Notes: a model not told the origin generated them from the sequence alone. A stretch of DNA of 64,000 nucleotides from Cellulophaga sp. Hel_I_12 (GCF_000799565.1 NZ_JUHB01000001.1:744001-808000); one strand, 5' to 3'. Positions 17,550 to 27,221 are shown, counted from the stretch's first letter. Numbers and translations: made by a program.

Positions 17550-18335
17550 TCAATTGGTACTAAAATAGCCTTTCATAATACCGCGTTGTGAATCTCTGAT
17601 AAACTGAAGAATTTCATCACGTTCCGGTGTAGCCTCCATTTCAGCCTCAATAATTTGCACTGCTTGCGAATTGTTGTAGTTTTTCTGGTATAGAATTCTG
17701 TAAATATTTTGAACTTCTCTTATTTTTTCTGAAGTAAAACCGCGTCTTCTTAAGCCAACGGAGTTTATCCCTACATAGGACAGTGGTTCTCTCGCTGCTT
17801 TTACATAAGGTGGCACGTCTTTACGCACTAAAGAACCTCCCGTAACAAAAGCATGCTGCCCAATAGATACAAATTGATGCACAGCGACCAAGCCTGCTAA
17901 AATAACATTGTCTCCAATAGTCACATGACCTGCCAAGGTAGAATTGTTAGAAAAAATACAATTATCTCCTACTAAACAATCATGAGCCACATGGCAATAC
18001 GCCATAATTAAGCAGTTTTTGCCAATCACGGTTTTCATGCGGTCTGAAGTTCCTTTATGTATGGTAGCACACTCTCTGATCGTTGTGCCATCGCCAATAA
18101 TTACAGTCGTTTCTTCACCCTCGTACTTTAAATCTTGAGGAGGTGCAGAAATTACGGCACCTGGAAAAATGTTGCAATTTTTACCAATTCTAGCGCCTTC
18201 CATGATGGTCACGTTAGAACCAATCCAAGTTCCGTCGCCTATGATTACGTTATTATGGATCGTCGTAAAAGGTTCCACAACAACGTTTTTAGCAATTTTG
18301 GCTCCTGGGTGAATATATGCAAGTGGTTGATTCAT
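17550..18335 (-). CDS. lpxA: UDP-N-acetylglucosamine acyltransferase
   Basis: LpxA (261 residues), which performs the first acylation of UDP-GlcNAc in lipid A synthesis. Left-handed beta-helix hexapeptide repeats run from about residue 5 to 175, with the catalytic His in MAYCHVAHDC near 120-125. The C-terminal helical domain starts near GLRRRGFTSEKIREV. It follows lpxC-fabZ with a one-base gap, so the two are cotranscribed and probably translationally coupled. Confidence 0.95.
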   Translation of the reverse strand: MNQPLAYIHPGAKIAKNVVVEPFTTIHNNVIIGDGTWIGSNVTIMEGARIGKNCNIFPGAVISAPPQDLKYEGEETTVIIGDGTTIRECATIHKGTSDRMKTVIGKNCLIMAYCHVAHDCLVGDNCIFSNNSTLAGHVTIGDNVILAGLVAVHQFVSIGQHAFVTGGSLVRKDVPPYVKAAREPLSYVGINSVGLRRRGFTSEKIREVQNIYRILYQKNYNNSQAVQIIEAEMEATPERDEILQFIRDSQRGIMKGYFSTN

Positions 18336-18336
18336 G

Positions 18337-19737
18337 CTATTTTGATTTTACTATTTGCGCCATTAATTCTGCTTCACAAACTAATTTATTGTTTGCATAT
18401 GCATAGGCTTGCATATGACAGATTCCTCTACGGATAGGTGTAATTAAACTACAATGAAATATCAAGGTATCACCCGGAAGTACTTTTTGTTTGAATTTTA
18501 CATTATCCATTTTCATGAAAAAAGTAAGGTAATTCTCTGGGTCTGGCACGGTACTTAACACTAAGATACCTCCTGTTTGCGCCATAGCCTCAACCTGCAA
18601 GACACCTGGCATTACCGGTGCGCCTGGAAAATGACCAATGAAAAAATCTTCATTCATGGTCACATTTTTCATCCCCACAACATGGGTGTCAGAAAGTTCT
18701 ATAATACGATCTATCAATAAAAATGGAGGCCTATGAGGTAGTACTTCCATAATTTTATGAATATCCATCAACGGAGGTTGATTTAAATCGTATTGCGGAA
18801 CATTATTCCTTTTTTCAAATTTTATAATTTTAGATAATTTTTTAGCAAATTGCGTGTTGACAAAATGTCCTGGCTTATTCGCAATTACCTTTCCTTGTAT
18901 TCTTGAACCAATTAAGGCCAAATCTCCAATAACGTCAAGTAATTTATGACGTGCCGCTTCATTGGGGTGATGCAAGGTTAAATTATCAAGAATGCCGTTT
19001 GGCTTAATGGATAATTTTTTCTTATTAAAAGCTTTTTCTAGCTTTTTCATGGTGGCATCAGAAATTTCTTTATCGACATAAACGATGGCATTGTTTAAAT
19101 CACCCCCTTTTATCAATCCATTTTCAAGAAGCATTTCGAGCTCGTGTAAAAAACTAAAAGTTCTCGCTGAAGAAATCTCTGTTTTAAAATCAGACAAACG
19201 TTCTAAAGTGGCATTCTGAGTACCTAAAATTTTTGTGCCAAAATCGACCATAGTGGTCACCTGGTAGTCATCCGAAGGAATAATGGTAATTTCACTGCCC
19301 GTTGCCTCATCTTTAAACGAAATAACTTCTTTTACCACATATACATCACGGTCCGCTACCTGCTCTACCACTCCGGCTTTTTCTAAAGCTTCAACAAAAA
19401 ACTTAGAAGAACCATCCATAATGGGGGGCTCAGGGCTATCTAGCTCAATTAAAACATTATCAATTTCAAGACCTACTAAAGCTGCAAGTACATGCTCTGA
19501 GGTTTGAATTTTAACGCCTCTTTTTTCTAAGTTTGTACCCCTTTGGGTATTGACCACATAGTTAGCATCTGCCTCAATTATGGGCTCGCCTTCAAGATCT
19601 ACACGCTTAAACGCATAGCCATGGTTTTCAGGAGCTGGTATAAATTTCATGGTTACGTTTTCTCCAGTATGCAATCCTACACCTGAAAGGGTAACCTCTT
19701 TCGCAATTGTTCGTTGTTTTTTGTTACTCACGGCCAA
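18337..19737 (-). CDS. lpxC: Bifunctional UDP-3-O-acyl-GlcNAc deacetylase / 3-hydroxyacyl-ACP dehydratase
   Basis: A 466-residue LpxC-FabZ fusion, the usual arrangement in Bacteroidota. The LpxC part (about 1-310) has zinc ligands in [11 protein letters not shown] and in [19 protein letters not shown]. The FabZ part (about 320-466) is a hotdog fold, with catalytic His in [12 protein letters not shown] and Glu in [13 protein letters not shown]. One half commits sugar to lipid A; the other supplies unsaturated acyl-ACP for phospholipid. The fusion may balance the two. Its start overlaps the end of lpxD by 14 bases, and lpxA follows at once. Confidence 0.96.
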   Translation of the reverse strand: MAVSNKKQRTIAKEVTLSGVGLHTGENVTMKFIPAPENHGYAFKRVDLEGEPIIEADANYVVNTQRGTNLEKRGVKIQTSEHVLAALVGLEIDNVLIELDSPEPPIMDGSSKFFVEALEKAGVVEQVADRDVYVVKEVISFKDEATGSEITIIPSDDYQVTTMVDFGTKILGTQNATLERLSDFKTEISSARTFSFLHELEMLLENGLIKGGDLNNAIVYVDKEISDATMKKLEKAFNKKKLSIKPNGILDNLTLHHPNEAARHKLLDVIGDLALIGSRIQGKVIANKPGHFVNTQFAKKLSKIIKFEKRNNVPQYDLNQPPLMDIHKIMEVLPHRPPFLLIDRIIELSDTHVVGMKNVTMNEDFFIGHFPGAPVMPGVLQVEAMAQTGGILVLSTVPDPENYLTFFMKMDNVKFKQKVLPGDTLIFHCSLITPIRRGICHMQAYAYANNKLVCEAELMAQIVKSK

Positions 19738-20749
19738 TCTTTTTTTCTAATTCATTAATTCTATTAACTATCTTCGGTAAATTCTTAAAATGTACGTACG
19801 ACTTGTTAAAGTCTCCGTAGTTTATAGCGGGGGAACCTTGAATGATCTCACCGTCTTTTATATTTCTACCAATACCCGACTGTGCCTGTATTCTAACACC
19901 ATTACCAATGGTAATGTGCCCTACAATACCTACTTGTCCACCAATCATACAATGACTTCCAATTTTCGCTGAACCCGCAATTCCTGTCTGAGCTGCAATT
20001 ACAGTATGGGCTCCAATTTCAACATTGTGTGCAATTTGGATTTGATTATCTAACTTCACCCCTTTGCGCAAAATCGTTGAACCTAAGGTAGCCCTATCGA
20101 TAGTGGTTCCTGCACCTACATCTACATTATCTTCTAAGATCACGTTGCCTGTCTGTGGTATCTTTGTAAATTCACCATTTGCCTTGGGCGCAAAACCAAA
20201 GCCATCTGAACCTACAATAGCACCACTATGTATCACACAATTATTACCAATTACAGATTCTGAATAAATTTTAGCCCCTGCAAAAACTATCACATTATTT
20301 CCCAAAATAACATTATCACCTACATAGGCATTAGGGTAAATCTTTACTTGATTGCCAATTTTTGTGTTTTCACCAATATAAGCAAAAGCACCCACATAGC
20401 AATCACTACCGTATGTTGATGACGCAGCGATATACGATGGACTCTCAATGCCTACCTTATTGTTTTTTACTTGATTGTAATACGCTAAGATTTTTGAAAA
20501 TGATTCATAAGCGTCATCTACCTTAATTAACGTTGTTGTTAATTGATGCTCCGCTACAAAATCTTTATTGACGATAGTCACGGAAGACTTCGTCGTATAT
20601 ATATGTGGTGTGTACTTAGGATTAGCTAAAAAAGTTAGCGAACCTTGTTCACCTTCTTCAATTTTTGCTAATTTATCAACAGCAATATTTGGATTACCTT
20701 CAAGTTCTCCTTCTAAAATTCCTGCAATTTGACCAGCTGTAAATTTCAT
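19724..20749 (-). CDS. lpxD: UDP-3-O-acylglucosamine N-acyltransferase
   Basis: Full-length LpxD (341 residues), the third enzyme of lipid A synthesis. It has the N-terminal uridine-binding domain (about 1-100), a left-handed beta-helix of hexapeptide repeats (about 105-305) and a C-terminal helix. The catalytic His is in [11 protein letters not shown] and the second conserved stretch is [11 protein letters not shown]. It is the first gene of the lpxD-lpxC/fabZ-lpxA run and has candidate promoters directly upstream. Confidence 0.95.
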   Translation of the reverse strand: MKFTAGQIAGILEGELEGNPNIAVDKLAKIEEGEQGSLTFLANPKYTPHIYTTKSSVTIVNKDFVAEHQLTTTLIKVDDAYESFSKILAYYNQVKNNKVGIESPSYIAASSTYGSDCYVGAFAYIGENTKIGNQVKIYPNAYVGDNVILGNNVIVFAGAKIYSESVIGNNCVIHSGAIVGSDGFGFAPKANGEFTKIPQTGNVILEDNVDVGAGTTIDRATLGSTILRKGVKLDNQIQIAHNVEIGAHTVIAAQTGIAGSAKIGSHCMIGGQVGIVGHITIGNGVRIQAQSGIGRNIKDGEIIQGSPAINYGDFNKSYVHFKNLPKIVNRINELEKKIGRE

Positions 20750-20754
20750 AAAGG

Positions 20755-20771
20755 CAAAAGTAACAAAAATA
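20755..20771 (-). promoter_or_regulatory. Two tandem -7 elements upstream of lpxD
   Basis: Minus strand TATTTTTG (20764-20771) and TACTTTTG (20755-20762) lie in the 23-base gap between the HD gene and lpxD. Both match TAnnTTTG. The nearer one is five bases from the lpxD ATG, so its transcript would have almost no 5' leader. Confidence 0.5.
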
Positions 20772-20772
20772 G

Positions 20773-22002
20773 TTAAACAGAAAGTTTAGGATAACACATA
20801 TAATACTTTCTTATTTTTTTTGAAAGCATCTTTAGGTTGAGTTGATCCGATGCTTGTACCACATCGGTGATTTTACCATTACTTTTAAGAATATGAATAG
20901 GCTGATTTTCTTGGCTATAGGCCTGATTTTCTAGGGCTCCAGAGAACACGAAGTAGTTGGCTTCATGCGCCGTAAGATTCAAAGTATCCATTAGTGTAGT
21001 ACGCTGTTTGTGCAGCCTCTGCTCATCAATGGGTTTATTTTTTATTTTTATATGCAACAATTTTCTATTAATAATCATCGTACACAACATCGATAAAACG
21101 ACATCTTTAGAGTTTTGCCACGCTTTAATCGCTGCTAAAACATCAACATCGTCTAATTGTGCAAAGAGGATTAAATCGTCATCACTAAAATTAGCCTTAG
21201 TTACTTTATGGCTCATAAAAAATAATAGCGCACTACTGCACTGTAATATTTCACCTTTTGCGAGTAGTTCTTTAGCTCTTTTTAAAACACTTATTAACAA
21301 TTGTTCCGCAACGATACCCGTTTTATGAAGATATACTTGCCAATACATAAAGCGACGGGCCATTAAAAACTTTTCTACAGAGTAAATCCCCTTTTCTTCA
21401 AGCACTAAATGGTTATCGACGACATTCAACATCGTTAATAATCGTTCTGAATTTATATTGCCCTCCGCTACGCCTGTGTAAAAACTATCGCGCTTTAAAT
21501 AATCTAATCGGTCTACATCTAGCTGACTAGATACTAATTGATTTAAGAATTTTTTAGGATGTTCTCTTTTGAAAATAGCGATAGCGGTTGTTAAACTTCC
21601 GTTAAACTTTTTATTGAGCATTTCCATGTACAAGAGTGAAATATGCTCATGACTCACCCCAGCTACTATACTATGCTCCATAGCGTGGGAGAAAGGTCCG
21701 TGACCAATATCGTGCAATAAAATAGCACATAAGAGTCCTGTTTCTTCTTCTGGACTAATGTCAACCTCCTTAATTTTAAGGACTTGTATCGCTTGCTGCA
21801 TTAAATGCATACAGCCTATAGCATGATGAAAACGGGTGTGATGTGCGCCTGGATATACTAAATACGAGAGTCCCATTTGAGAAATTCTTCGCAATCGTTG
21901 AAAACTAGGCTCAGCAATGAGGTTAAAAATTAAATCGTTGGGGATATTTATAAATCCGTAGATTGGATCATTGAAAATCTCAAGCTTTTTTGACTTTTGC
22001 AC
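20773..22002 (-). CDS. HD-domain phosphohydrolase (SAMHD1/dGTPase-like)
   Basis: A 409-residue HD-superfamily protein. Metal ligands are seen in [10 protein letters not shown] and [17 protein letters not shown]; the order H...HD...D fits the dNTP triphosphohydrolase/SAMHD1-like group. The start is GTG at 22002 (GTG CAA AAG TCA), because no ATG precedes the conserved FNDPIYGFI region. Substrate is uncertain: relatives act on dNTPs or other nucleotides. It lies upstream of lpxD on the same strand. Confidence 0.85.
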   Translation of the reverse strand: MQKSKKLEIFNDPIYGFINIPNDLIFNLIAEPSFQRLRRISQMGLSYLVYPGAHHTRFHHAIGCMHLMQQAIQVLKIKEVDISPEEETGLLCAILLHDIGHGPFSHAMEHSIVAGVSHEHISLLYMEMLNKKFNGSLTTAIAIFKREHPKKFLNQLVSSQLDVDRLDYLKRDSFYTGVAEGNINSERLLTMLNVVDNHLVLEEKGIYSVEKFLMARRFMYWQVYLHKTGIVAEQLLISVLKRAKELLAKGEILQCSSALLFFMSHKVTKANFSDDDLILFAQLDDVDVLAAIKAWQNSKDVVLSMLCTMIINRKLLHIKIKNKPIDEQRLHKQRTTLMDTLNLTAHEANYFVFSGALENQAYSQENQPIHILKSNGKITDVVQASDQLNLKMLSKKIRKYYMCYPKLSV

Positions 22003-22333
22003 TATTTGTATTTTTGTATTTGGTGACTAAGTTTGTCAAAGTTATAGAATTGATTTTAAGAACGGTGTTTTAAATGTATTTTTGAAAATAATTTTATTTG
22101 ACACCAAGATTAATTTAAAAGGACTAATTTTTTAAATTAAATTATTTTGCCTCACCCAGAACTGCCAAAAAACATTTCTGACCTCTCCAAAGGAGAAGAA
22201 ATAAAATTTAATGAGATGGTTTATTCTGATAATAGCAAGTTTAAAAGACATAGAAAAGTGCCTCAATTTAATAAACTAAATACGAACCACTAACTACTAA
22301 TTACTAACTACTAATCACTAGAAAAAAATATAC
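22003..22333. other. Divergent spacer between the HD gene and porX
   Basis: A 331-base AT-rich spacer. It holds a degenerate copy of the REP-like element (CCTCACCC at 22150-22157 and the palindrome TCTCCAAAGGAGA at 22184-22196) and a low-complexity run of ACTAACTACTAATTACT-type repeats at about 22290-22320. A stop-free stretch of about 48 codons (about 22148-22291) has no ATG start of useful length and overlaps the repeat, so I do not call a gene. No clear promoter was found for porX. Confidence 0.5.
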
Positions 22334-23878
22334 ATGAATACTATAACCATATTGTGGGTTGATGATGAGATCGATTTATTGAAGTCGCATATTATATTCC
22401 TTGAGAGTAAAAACTATACCGTAACCACTTGTAAAAGTGGACAAGAAGCATTAGAAGAAGTTGCTAAAACTAGGTTCGATATTGTATTCCTTGATGAAAA
22501 CATGCCTGGAATTTCCGGATTGGAGACCTTGACAGAATTAAAAGCAATGGATGCCACCCTACCCGTTGTGATGATTACCAAAAGTGAAGAGGAATACATC
22601 ATGGATGAAGCTATTGGTTCTAAAATAGCAGATTACTTAATAAAGCCTGTTAACCCAAATCAAATATTACTTTCCTTAAAAAAGAGTTTAGACAATTCGC
22701 GCTTAGTTTCTGAAAAAACAACATCGAATTACCAACAAGAATTCAGAAAAATTGCGATGGACTTGTCCATGGTAAACTCGCACAACGAATGGGCTGAGTT
22801 GTATAAAAAATTAGTTTCTTGGGAATTGCGCTTAGAAGAAATTGAAGATTCTAGCATGTTCGAAATATTAGAATCTCAAAAAGTAGAAGCCAACAATCAA
22901 TTCGGGAAATTTATAGATAAAAATTATGAAGATTGGTTTACCGATCCTGATGGACCCATACTTTCGCACACGGTATTTAAAGAACTTGTAAAACCAGAGT
23001 TAAAAGAACAGCCCACCTTATTGGTGGTTATTGATAATCTGCGTTATGATCAGTGGCTTGCTTTTGAAGATACGGTAACGCCATTTTTTAAAAAGAAAAA
23101 AGAAACTAATTATTACAGTATTTTACCCACGGCCACTCAATATGCCAGAAATGCAATTTTTTCTGGCTTGACCCCTTTGGATATGGAAAAAAAATATCCC
23201 GATTGGTGGAAGAATGATACTGAAGATGGAGGTAAAAATTTATTTGAAGCCGAATTTTTAGGGGCTCAATTAAAACGACTAGGCTTAGACCTTACTTGGG
23301 AATACCATAAAATCAGTAGTCTAAAACAAGGTAAAACATTATCACAGAACTATAAAACGCAGAAAAAGAACGATTTAACCGTTATCGTTTACAATTTTGT
23401 AGATATGTTAAGCCATTCTAAAACCGAAATGGAAGTAATTAAAGAATTGGCTTCTAATGATAAAGCCTATCGCTCTTTAACTCAGAGTTGGTTCAAAAAT
23501 TCGCCCTTATTAGAAATTATCCAGCAAGCGCAAACAATGGGTCAAAAACTAATCATTACCACAGATCACGGTACCATCAACGTTAAGCAGCCTTCGAAAG
23601 TAGTAGGCGACAAAGAGACCAGTTTAAATTTACGCTACAAAACAGGTCGAAGCTTATCCTACGAGAAAAAAGACGTGTATGAAGCTAAAAAACCATCAGA
23701 GGTGTATTTACCTAGTATTAATATGAGCAGTTCTTTTATTTTTGCGAAGAACGATTTGTTTTTTGCCTACCCAAACAATTACAATCATTATGTGAGTTAC
23801 TACCGAAACACCTATCAACACGGTGGAGTATCTTTAGAAGAAATGATTATTCCGTTTGTGGTGATGGAGCCGCGGTAA
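22334..23878 (+). CDS. porX: PorX-type response regulator with PglZ phosphatase/phosphodiesterase domain
   Basis: A 514-residue protein. The receiver domain (1-125) has acidic residues WVDDEID and phosphoacceptor Asp54 (VFLDENMPG). A helical linker follows, then a PglZ-type alkaline-phosphatase-superfamily domain: VVIDNLRYDQW, the nucleophile Thr in PTATQYARN near 266-268, and later metal ligands in TTDHGT and YQHGGVSLEE. In Porphyromonas and Flavobacterium relatives, PorX works with the kinase PorY and controls type IX secretion genes. Neither PorY nor T9SS genes are in this window. tsaE follows 12 bases downstream, probably in the same transcript. Confidence 0.92.
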   Translation: MNTITILWVDDEIDLLKSHIIFLESKNYTVTTCKSGQEALEEVAKTRFDIVFLDENMPGISGLETLTELKAMDATLPVVMITKSEEEYIMDEAIGSKIADYLIKPVNPNQILLSLKKSLDNSRLVSEKTTSNYQQEFRKIAMDLSMVNSHNEWAELYKKLVSWELRLEEIEDSSMFEILESQKVEANNQFGKFIDKNYEDWFTDPDGPILSHTVFKELVKPELKEQPTLLVVIDNLRYDQWLAFEDTVTPFFKKKKETNYYSILPTATQYARNAIFSGLTPLDMEKKYPDWWKNDTEDGGKNLFEAEFLGAQLKRLGLDLTWEYHKISSLKQGKTLSQNYKTQKKNDLTVIVYNFVDMLSHSKTEMEVIKELASNDKAYRSLTQSWFKNSPLLEIIQQAQTMGQKLIITTDHGTINVKQPSKVVGDKETSLNLRYKTGRSLSYEKKDVYEAKKPSEVYLPSINMSSSFIFAKNDLFFAYPNNYNHYVSYYRNTYQHGGVSLEEMIIPFVVMEPR

Positions 23879-23890
23879 AATTAGCAGTAC

Positions 23891-24301
23891 ATGAAAAAAC
23901 AATATACCCAAAGCCAACTACCGGAAATAGCACAATACATTGTGAACACGGCTATCCATAAAAAGCTTTGTTTTCACGGCACTATGGGCGCAGGAAAAAC
24001 AACCCTTATTAAAGCTATTGTCAAAGAACTTGGCAGCCAGGAAGAAGTGAGTAGCCCTACCTTTGGCCTTGTTAACGAATACCACAAGGCAAATGGTACT
24101 GTTTTGGCCTATCATTTTGATTTTTATCGCTTAAACGACGAAAGTGAAGCTTTAGATTTTGGTATTGAAGACTATTTATATGGCGATACCTGGGTATTTA
24201 TGGAGTGGCCAGAAAAAATAACCTCCTTATTACCTGATGAGGTGACCCATATCTATATGGAAATTATAGATGAAAAAATGAGGATGCTTGAAATGGTATA
24301 G
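23891..24301 (+). CDS. tsaE: tRNA t6A37 biosynthesis ATPase TsaE
   Basis: A 136-residue P-loop protein of the TsaE (YjeE) family, which works with TsaB, TsaC and TsaD to make t6A at position 37 of ANN-decoding tRNAs. Walker A is HGTMGAGKTTLIK; the TSPTF-like switch is SSPTFGLVNEY; the conserved HFDFYRL and FMEWPEK segments follow. It lies just after porX, and alanine dehydrogenase comes further downstream. Length is standard. Confidence 0.95.
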   Translation: MKKQYTQSQLPEIAQYIVNTAIHKKLCFHGTMGAGKTTLIKAIVKELGSQEEVSSPTFGLVNEYHKANGTVLAYHFDFYRLNDESEALDFGIEDYLYGDTWVFMEWPEKITSLLPDEVTHIYMEIIDEKMRMLEMV

Positions 24302-24608
24302 CTAGTCGCCCTAAGCTTGAAGTTGTTCTTTGACACAATTTTAAAAATTTCAGTTGTATTTTAAAGGTAAAAGGCAGCGCTAAAACAAACCTAATGCTAA
24401 ACTAGGGTACTGAATTCACAGTTAGTTTTTAATCCAACCAATCACCGATATTTTTATTGTATATTTTTCGATGAACTGCATTTTTTTCGACAAAATGTTT
24501 GTTTTTTAGGTTAAAAGGCATATTTTTATCGTTCAAATGCAAGGAATTAGTAATTTTTTTCCTACATTTGACCTGAGAATGAAATTAATTTAAAAAAACC
24601 AAATTAAA
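24302..24608 (+). promoter_or_regulatory. Promoter region of the micro-lipoprotein gene, with direct repeats
   Basis: A 307-base spacer without a gene. A -7 element TACATTTG lies at 24563-24570, 38 bases before the ATG. Upstream are two direct copies of TTTTTCGA, at 24464-24471 and 24483-24490 (19 bases apart), with related flanks (CGATGAACTG and CGACAAAATG). A looser TTTTTATCGTTCAAATG is near 24523-24539. Paired direct repeats about two helical turns apart, 75-100 bases upstream of the -7 box, look like an activator site, for example for a response regulator. Confidence 0.5.
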
Positions 24609-24791
24609 ATGAACACTAAAAAGACCTTTTTTGCATTAGCAGCAGTAGCTTGCTTTGCCTTAACATCTTGCACTTCTACGAGCGCATCTGATGATGCTGC
24701 ATACGAGAATGATGCTATTGAAAAAACAAGAATTAAAGTGCCAGCAAACGGAATAGAGAAAACAAGAATCAAAGTTCCAGCAAACGGATAA
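24609..24791 (+). CDS. Micro-lipoprotein with two identical 12-residue C-terminal repeats
   Basis: A 60-residue protein. The signal peptide is MNTKKTFFALAAVACFALTS with lipobox LTSC (Cys21). A short Ser/Thr/Asp-rich linker follows, and then two exact copies of IEKTRIKVPANG end the protein. The gene has its own -7 box and a very strong terminator, so it is expressed alone. Once lipidated, only about 40 residues would be exposed. The near-perfect repeat at the DNA level suggests recent duplication. I do not know a function; a surface or signalling peptide role is possible but only a guess. Confidence 0.75.
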   Translation: MNTKKTFFALAAVACFALTSCTSTSASDDAAYENDAIEKTRIKVPANGIEKTRIKVPANG

Positions 24792-24813
24792 TTAAAAAAT
24801 TACCATTTAAAAA

Positions 24814-24848
24814 AAGAGTTTCTATATACTAGAAACTCTTTTTTTTTG
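24814..24848 (+). terminator. Intrinsic terminator after the micro-lipoprotein gene
   Basis: An 11-bp perfect stem AAGAGTTTCTA / TAGAAACTCTT with a 5-base loop, followed by a run of seven T and a G. It lies 22 bases after the stop codon. Confidence 0.92.
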
Positions 24849-24886
24849 TTATGTATACGTGATAATTTGTTGATCAAAAATTAAGA

Positions 24887-25429
24887 ATGAATCAAAAGAG
24901 TAATAAATTAAGTACGAAAAAAAAATCAAAAAGCATTCTTATTGGGAGCGTTGTTGCGCTTTTAATAGCCATCACCCCTTATTTATTTTATATTTATGAG
25001 TATTTTCCTGACGAACCCATTTATAATACATGGCTTTTCGATTACGAGAGTAAATTTAATTTAAGCATATATGTTACCATGTGGTTGATTATGGGTAAAC
25101 TCATACCACTTATGCTTTTAATACTTTGGTTTTTTACCTGTAAACATTGGTGGTATCACATCATTCTAATCCCTATAGCCATGTACTCATTTCAAATTTT
25201 TAGTGCATTTGCTCAAGATACGAACATAATAGATGAAGTTGAAATATTCTGGTTGATACCTATCATGATGGTAGTAACTCCTTTTGTTTACTTTATTCGG
25301 GTAAAATTATTTGATAAACATGTTTTAGGTATTGACCTTGACGCCATGGATGCGGAATTAAAGGTTTACAAAGAAAAAGAGCGATTACAAAAAGAAAAAG
25401 AGGCTCAAACGACTTCAAATCAACCTTAG
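24887..25429 (+). CDS. Four-helix integral membrane protein, unknown function
   Basis: A 180-residue protein with a basic N-terminus (about 17 residues, many Lys/Ser), then four predicted membrane helices: about 18-41, 59-82, 86-108 and 117-140. The C-terminal tail is charged and ends in KEKERLQKEKEAQ-type coiled-coil sequence. The gene comes after a terminator and before alanine dehydrogenase. I do not recognise a family. Aromatic-rich helices suggest a small membrane scaffold or sensor, but nothing more can be said. Confidence 0.65.
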   Translation: MNQKSNKLSTKKKSKSILIGSVVALLIAITPYLFYIYEYFPDEPIYNTWLFDYESKFNLSIYVTMWLIMGKLIPLMLLILWFFTCKHWWYHIILIPIAMYSFQIFSAFAQDTNIIDEVEIFWLIPIMMVVTPFVYFIRVKLFDKHVLGIDLDAMDAELKVYKEKERLQKEKEAQTTSNQP

Positions 25430-25587
25430 ACTCAACAATACCTGTTGTACCCATAGTAATTCATAAGCGCTATTTTTAAAATAGGGTTTCACTAATAAAA
25501 AGTTGTAAATTTGTTGCTACTACTTTGTTATATGAAAAGTAGTAAGCTATAAATAGAGTTATAATTTACAACTTGTGTATCCTAACT

Positions 25588-26787
25588 ATGAATCAGCCTA
25601 GTTCACCATTCAGCAAACAACAGCTACTTCCACAAGAAGAAACTTTAGAAATTTTACGCCAAAAAGGAGAACTTTTTATAGGAATCCCTAAAGAAAACCA
25701 ATACCAAGAAAAACGTATTTGTTTAACACCAGACGCCGTAAATGCCATAACTGCCAACGGACATCGAATTTTGATGGAAGCTGGTGCTGGAGAAGGGGCA
25801 AATTTCTCAGACATAGACTACACAAATGCCGGGGCCGAAATTACCCGTGATACCAAAAAAGTATTTGGCTGTTCAATTCTGTTAAAAGTAGAACCGCCAA
25901 CTTTAGCTGAAATAGAGTTAATGAATCCGCAAACGACATTAATCTCGGCGCTTCAAATTAAAACCCAATCTAAAAAGTATTTTGAAACCTTAGCTCAAAA
26001 ACGAATTTCTGCTATTGCTTTTGAATATATCATGGATGACGATGGAAAATACCCCGCCGTACGTTCACTCAGTGAAATTGCCGGAATATCATCGGTACTT
26101 ATTGCCTCTGAAATTATGGCGAATACCAACAAAGGAAACGGACTTATGTTTGGAAACATCAGTGGTGTTCCTCCTGTTGAGGTGGTGATTATTGGTGCTG
26201 GTACGGTTGGAGAGTTTGCAGCAAGATCTGCCATTGGCTTAGGTGCCAACGTTAAAATTTTCGATAATTCGATTACCAAACTTAGAAATATTCAGGCACA
26301 CTTACGCCAAACGGTCTATACCTCTACCATTCAACCTAAAAATTTGCTAAAAGCTTTAAAACGTTGCGATGTCGCCATAGGCGCTGTACGAGGCAAAGAT
26401 AGATCTCCAGTTATAGTCACCAAGACTATGGTTGAATCGATGAAAAAAGGGGCTGTAATTATAGATGTGAGCATCGATATGGGGGGCTGTTTTGAAACGA
26501 GTGAAATCACTAGTCACGATGCACCAACAAAAGAAAAATATGGAGTGCTCCACTATGCAGTTCCAAACATTCCGTCGCGCTACCCTAAAACGGCTTCAAT
26601 ATCTATCAGTAATATTTTTACCCCTTACCTTTTAAAAATAGGTGAAGATGGCGGTATAGAAAATGCCTTGCGTTTTGATAAAGGCTTGCGAAACGGACTC
26701 TATTTTTACCGTGGTATTTTAACGAATAAATCTGTGGGCGAATGGTTCGATCTTTCCTACAACGATATTAATTTTCTTATTTTTTAA
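25588..26787 (+). CDS. ald: Alanine dehydrogenase
   Basis: A 399-residue member of the alanine dehydrogenase/PNT family, reversibly deaminating L-alanine to pyruvate with NAD. N-terminal substrate-binding signatures are IGIPKENQYQEKRI and LMEAGAGEGANFSD. The NAD-binding loop is VVIIGAGTVGEFAARSA. The frame is open from a TTG at 25573, but the first ATG (25588, MNQPSSPF) is a better start. It lacks the membrane domains of transhydrogenase. It is followed after nine bases by a DUF4258-like gene. Confidence 0.92.
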   Translation: MNQPSSPFSKQQLLPQEETLEILRQKGELFIGIPKENQYQEKRICLTPDAVNAITANGHRILMEAGAGEGANFSDIDYTNAGAEITRDTKKVFGCSILLKVEPPTLAEIELMNPQTTLISALQIKTQSKKYFETLAQKRISAIAFEYIMDDDGKYPAVRSLSEIAGISSVLIASEIMANTNKGNGLMFGNISGVPPVEVVIIGAGTVGEFAARSAIGLGANVKIFDNSITKLRNIQAHLRQTVYTSTIQPKNLLKALKRCDVAIGAVRGKDRSPVIVTKTMVESMKKGAVIIDVSIDMGGCFETSEITSHDAPTKEKYGVLHYAVPNIPSRYPKTASISISNIFTPYLLKIGEDGGIENALRFDKGLRNGLYFYRGILTNKSVGEWFDLSYNDINFLIF

Positions 26788-26796
26788 ATTTTATAC

Positions 26797-27177
26797 ATGT
26801 CATTCTTAAAACGATTAAGCTTCTTCATTTTTGGTCTCTCTATTGGAATTGTATTTGTAGTGTTCTTTTTTCAGAATAAAGCAAAAGAAACCGGTACCGA
26901 GTTTTGTTATTTTCCTAACTGTAGGGTATTAAAAGACATGCGATCTAAAGCATACGGGTATTCTGATGAAGTAACTCAGATGATGGCATCAGGGGTGACA
27001 GACTCCTTGAGCATAAAAGCTTTTTTTACCGATGGTGATGTCGATTTTAAAAATAGTGATACAAAATCTGAGCCCTGTAGAACGTATAAAATAGTGCACG
27101 AAACCAAAGAAAAAGGGGTTCAAACGCTAACCGTTATCAATTGTCCTAAAAAAATTCTAATCGAAAAGATTGAATAA
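26797..27177 (+). CDS. DUF4258-like single-pass membrane protein
   Basis: A 126-residue protein with one N-terminal membrane helix (FFIFGLSIGIVFVVFFF, about 9-25) and a small soluble domain containing FCYFPNCRVLKDMRSK, AFFTDGDVDF and TLTVINCPKK. That order matches the DUF4258 proteins I recall beside alanine dehydrogenase in other Flavobacteriaceae. The soluble part has three Cys residues. It is probably cotranscribed with ald (9-base gap). Function unknown. Confidence 0.65.
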   Translation: MSFLKRLSFFIFGLSIGIVFVVFFFQNKAKETGTEFCYFPNCRVLKDMRSKAYGYSDEVTQMMASGVTDSLSIKAFFTDGDVDFKNSDTKSEPCRTYKIVHETKEKGVQTLTVINCPKKILIEKIE

Positions 27178-27221
27178 TGTTAGTTGTTAGTTGTTAGTTG
27201 TTAGTTGTTAGTTGTTAGTTG
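27178..27221 (+). repeat. Tandem 7-mer repeat (TTAGTTG), about six copies
   Basis: Perfect period-7 array starting at the base after the DUF4258-like stop codon. A looser array of related ACTAACTACT sequence lies upstream of porX (about 22290-22320), and GTTGTT-rich spacers occur elsewhere, for example near 4485 and 49205. Confidence 0.85.

Noticed and set aside
22148..22291. A 48-codon stop-free stretch upstream of porX
   Set aside because: It has no ATG near its beginning and overlaps a degenerate REP-like repeat; it is more likely spacer sequence than a gene.
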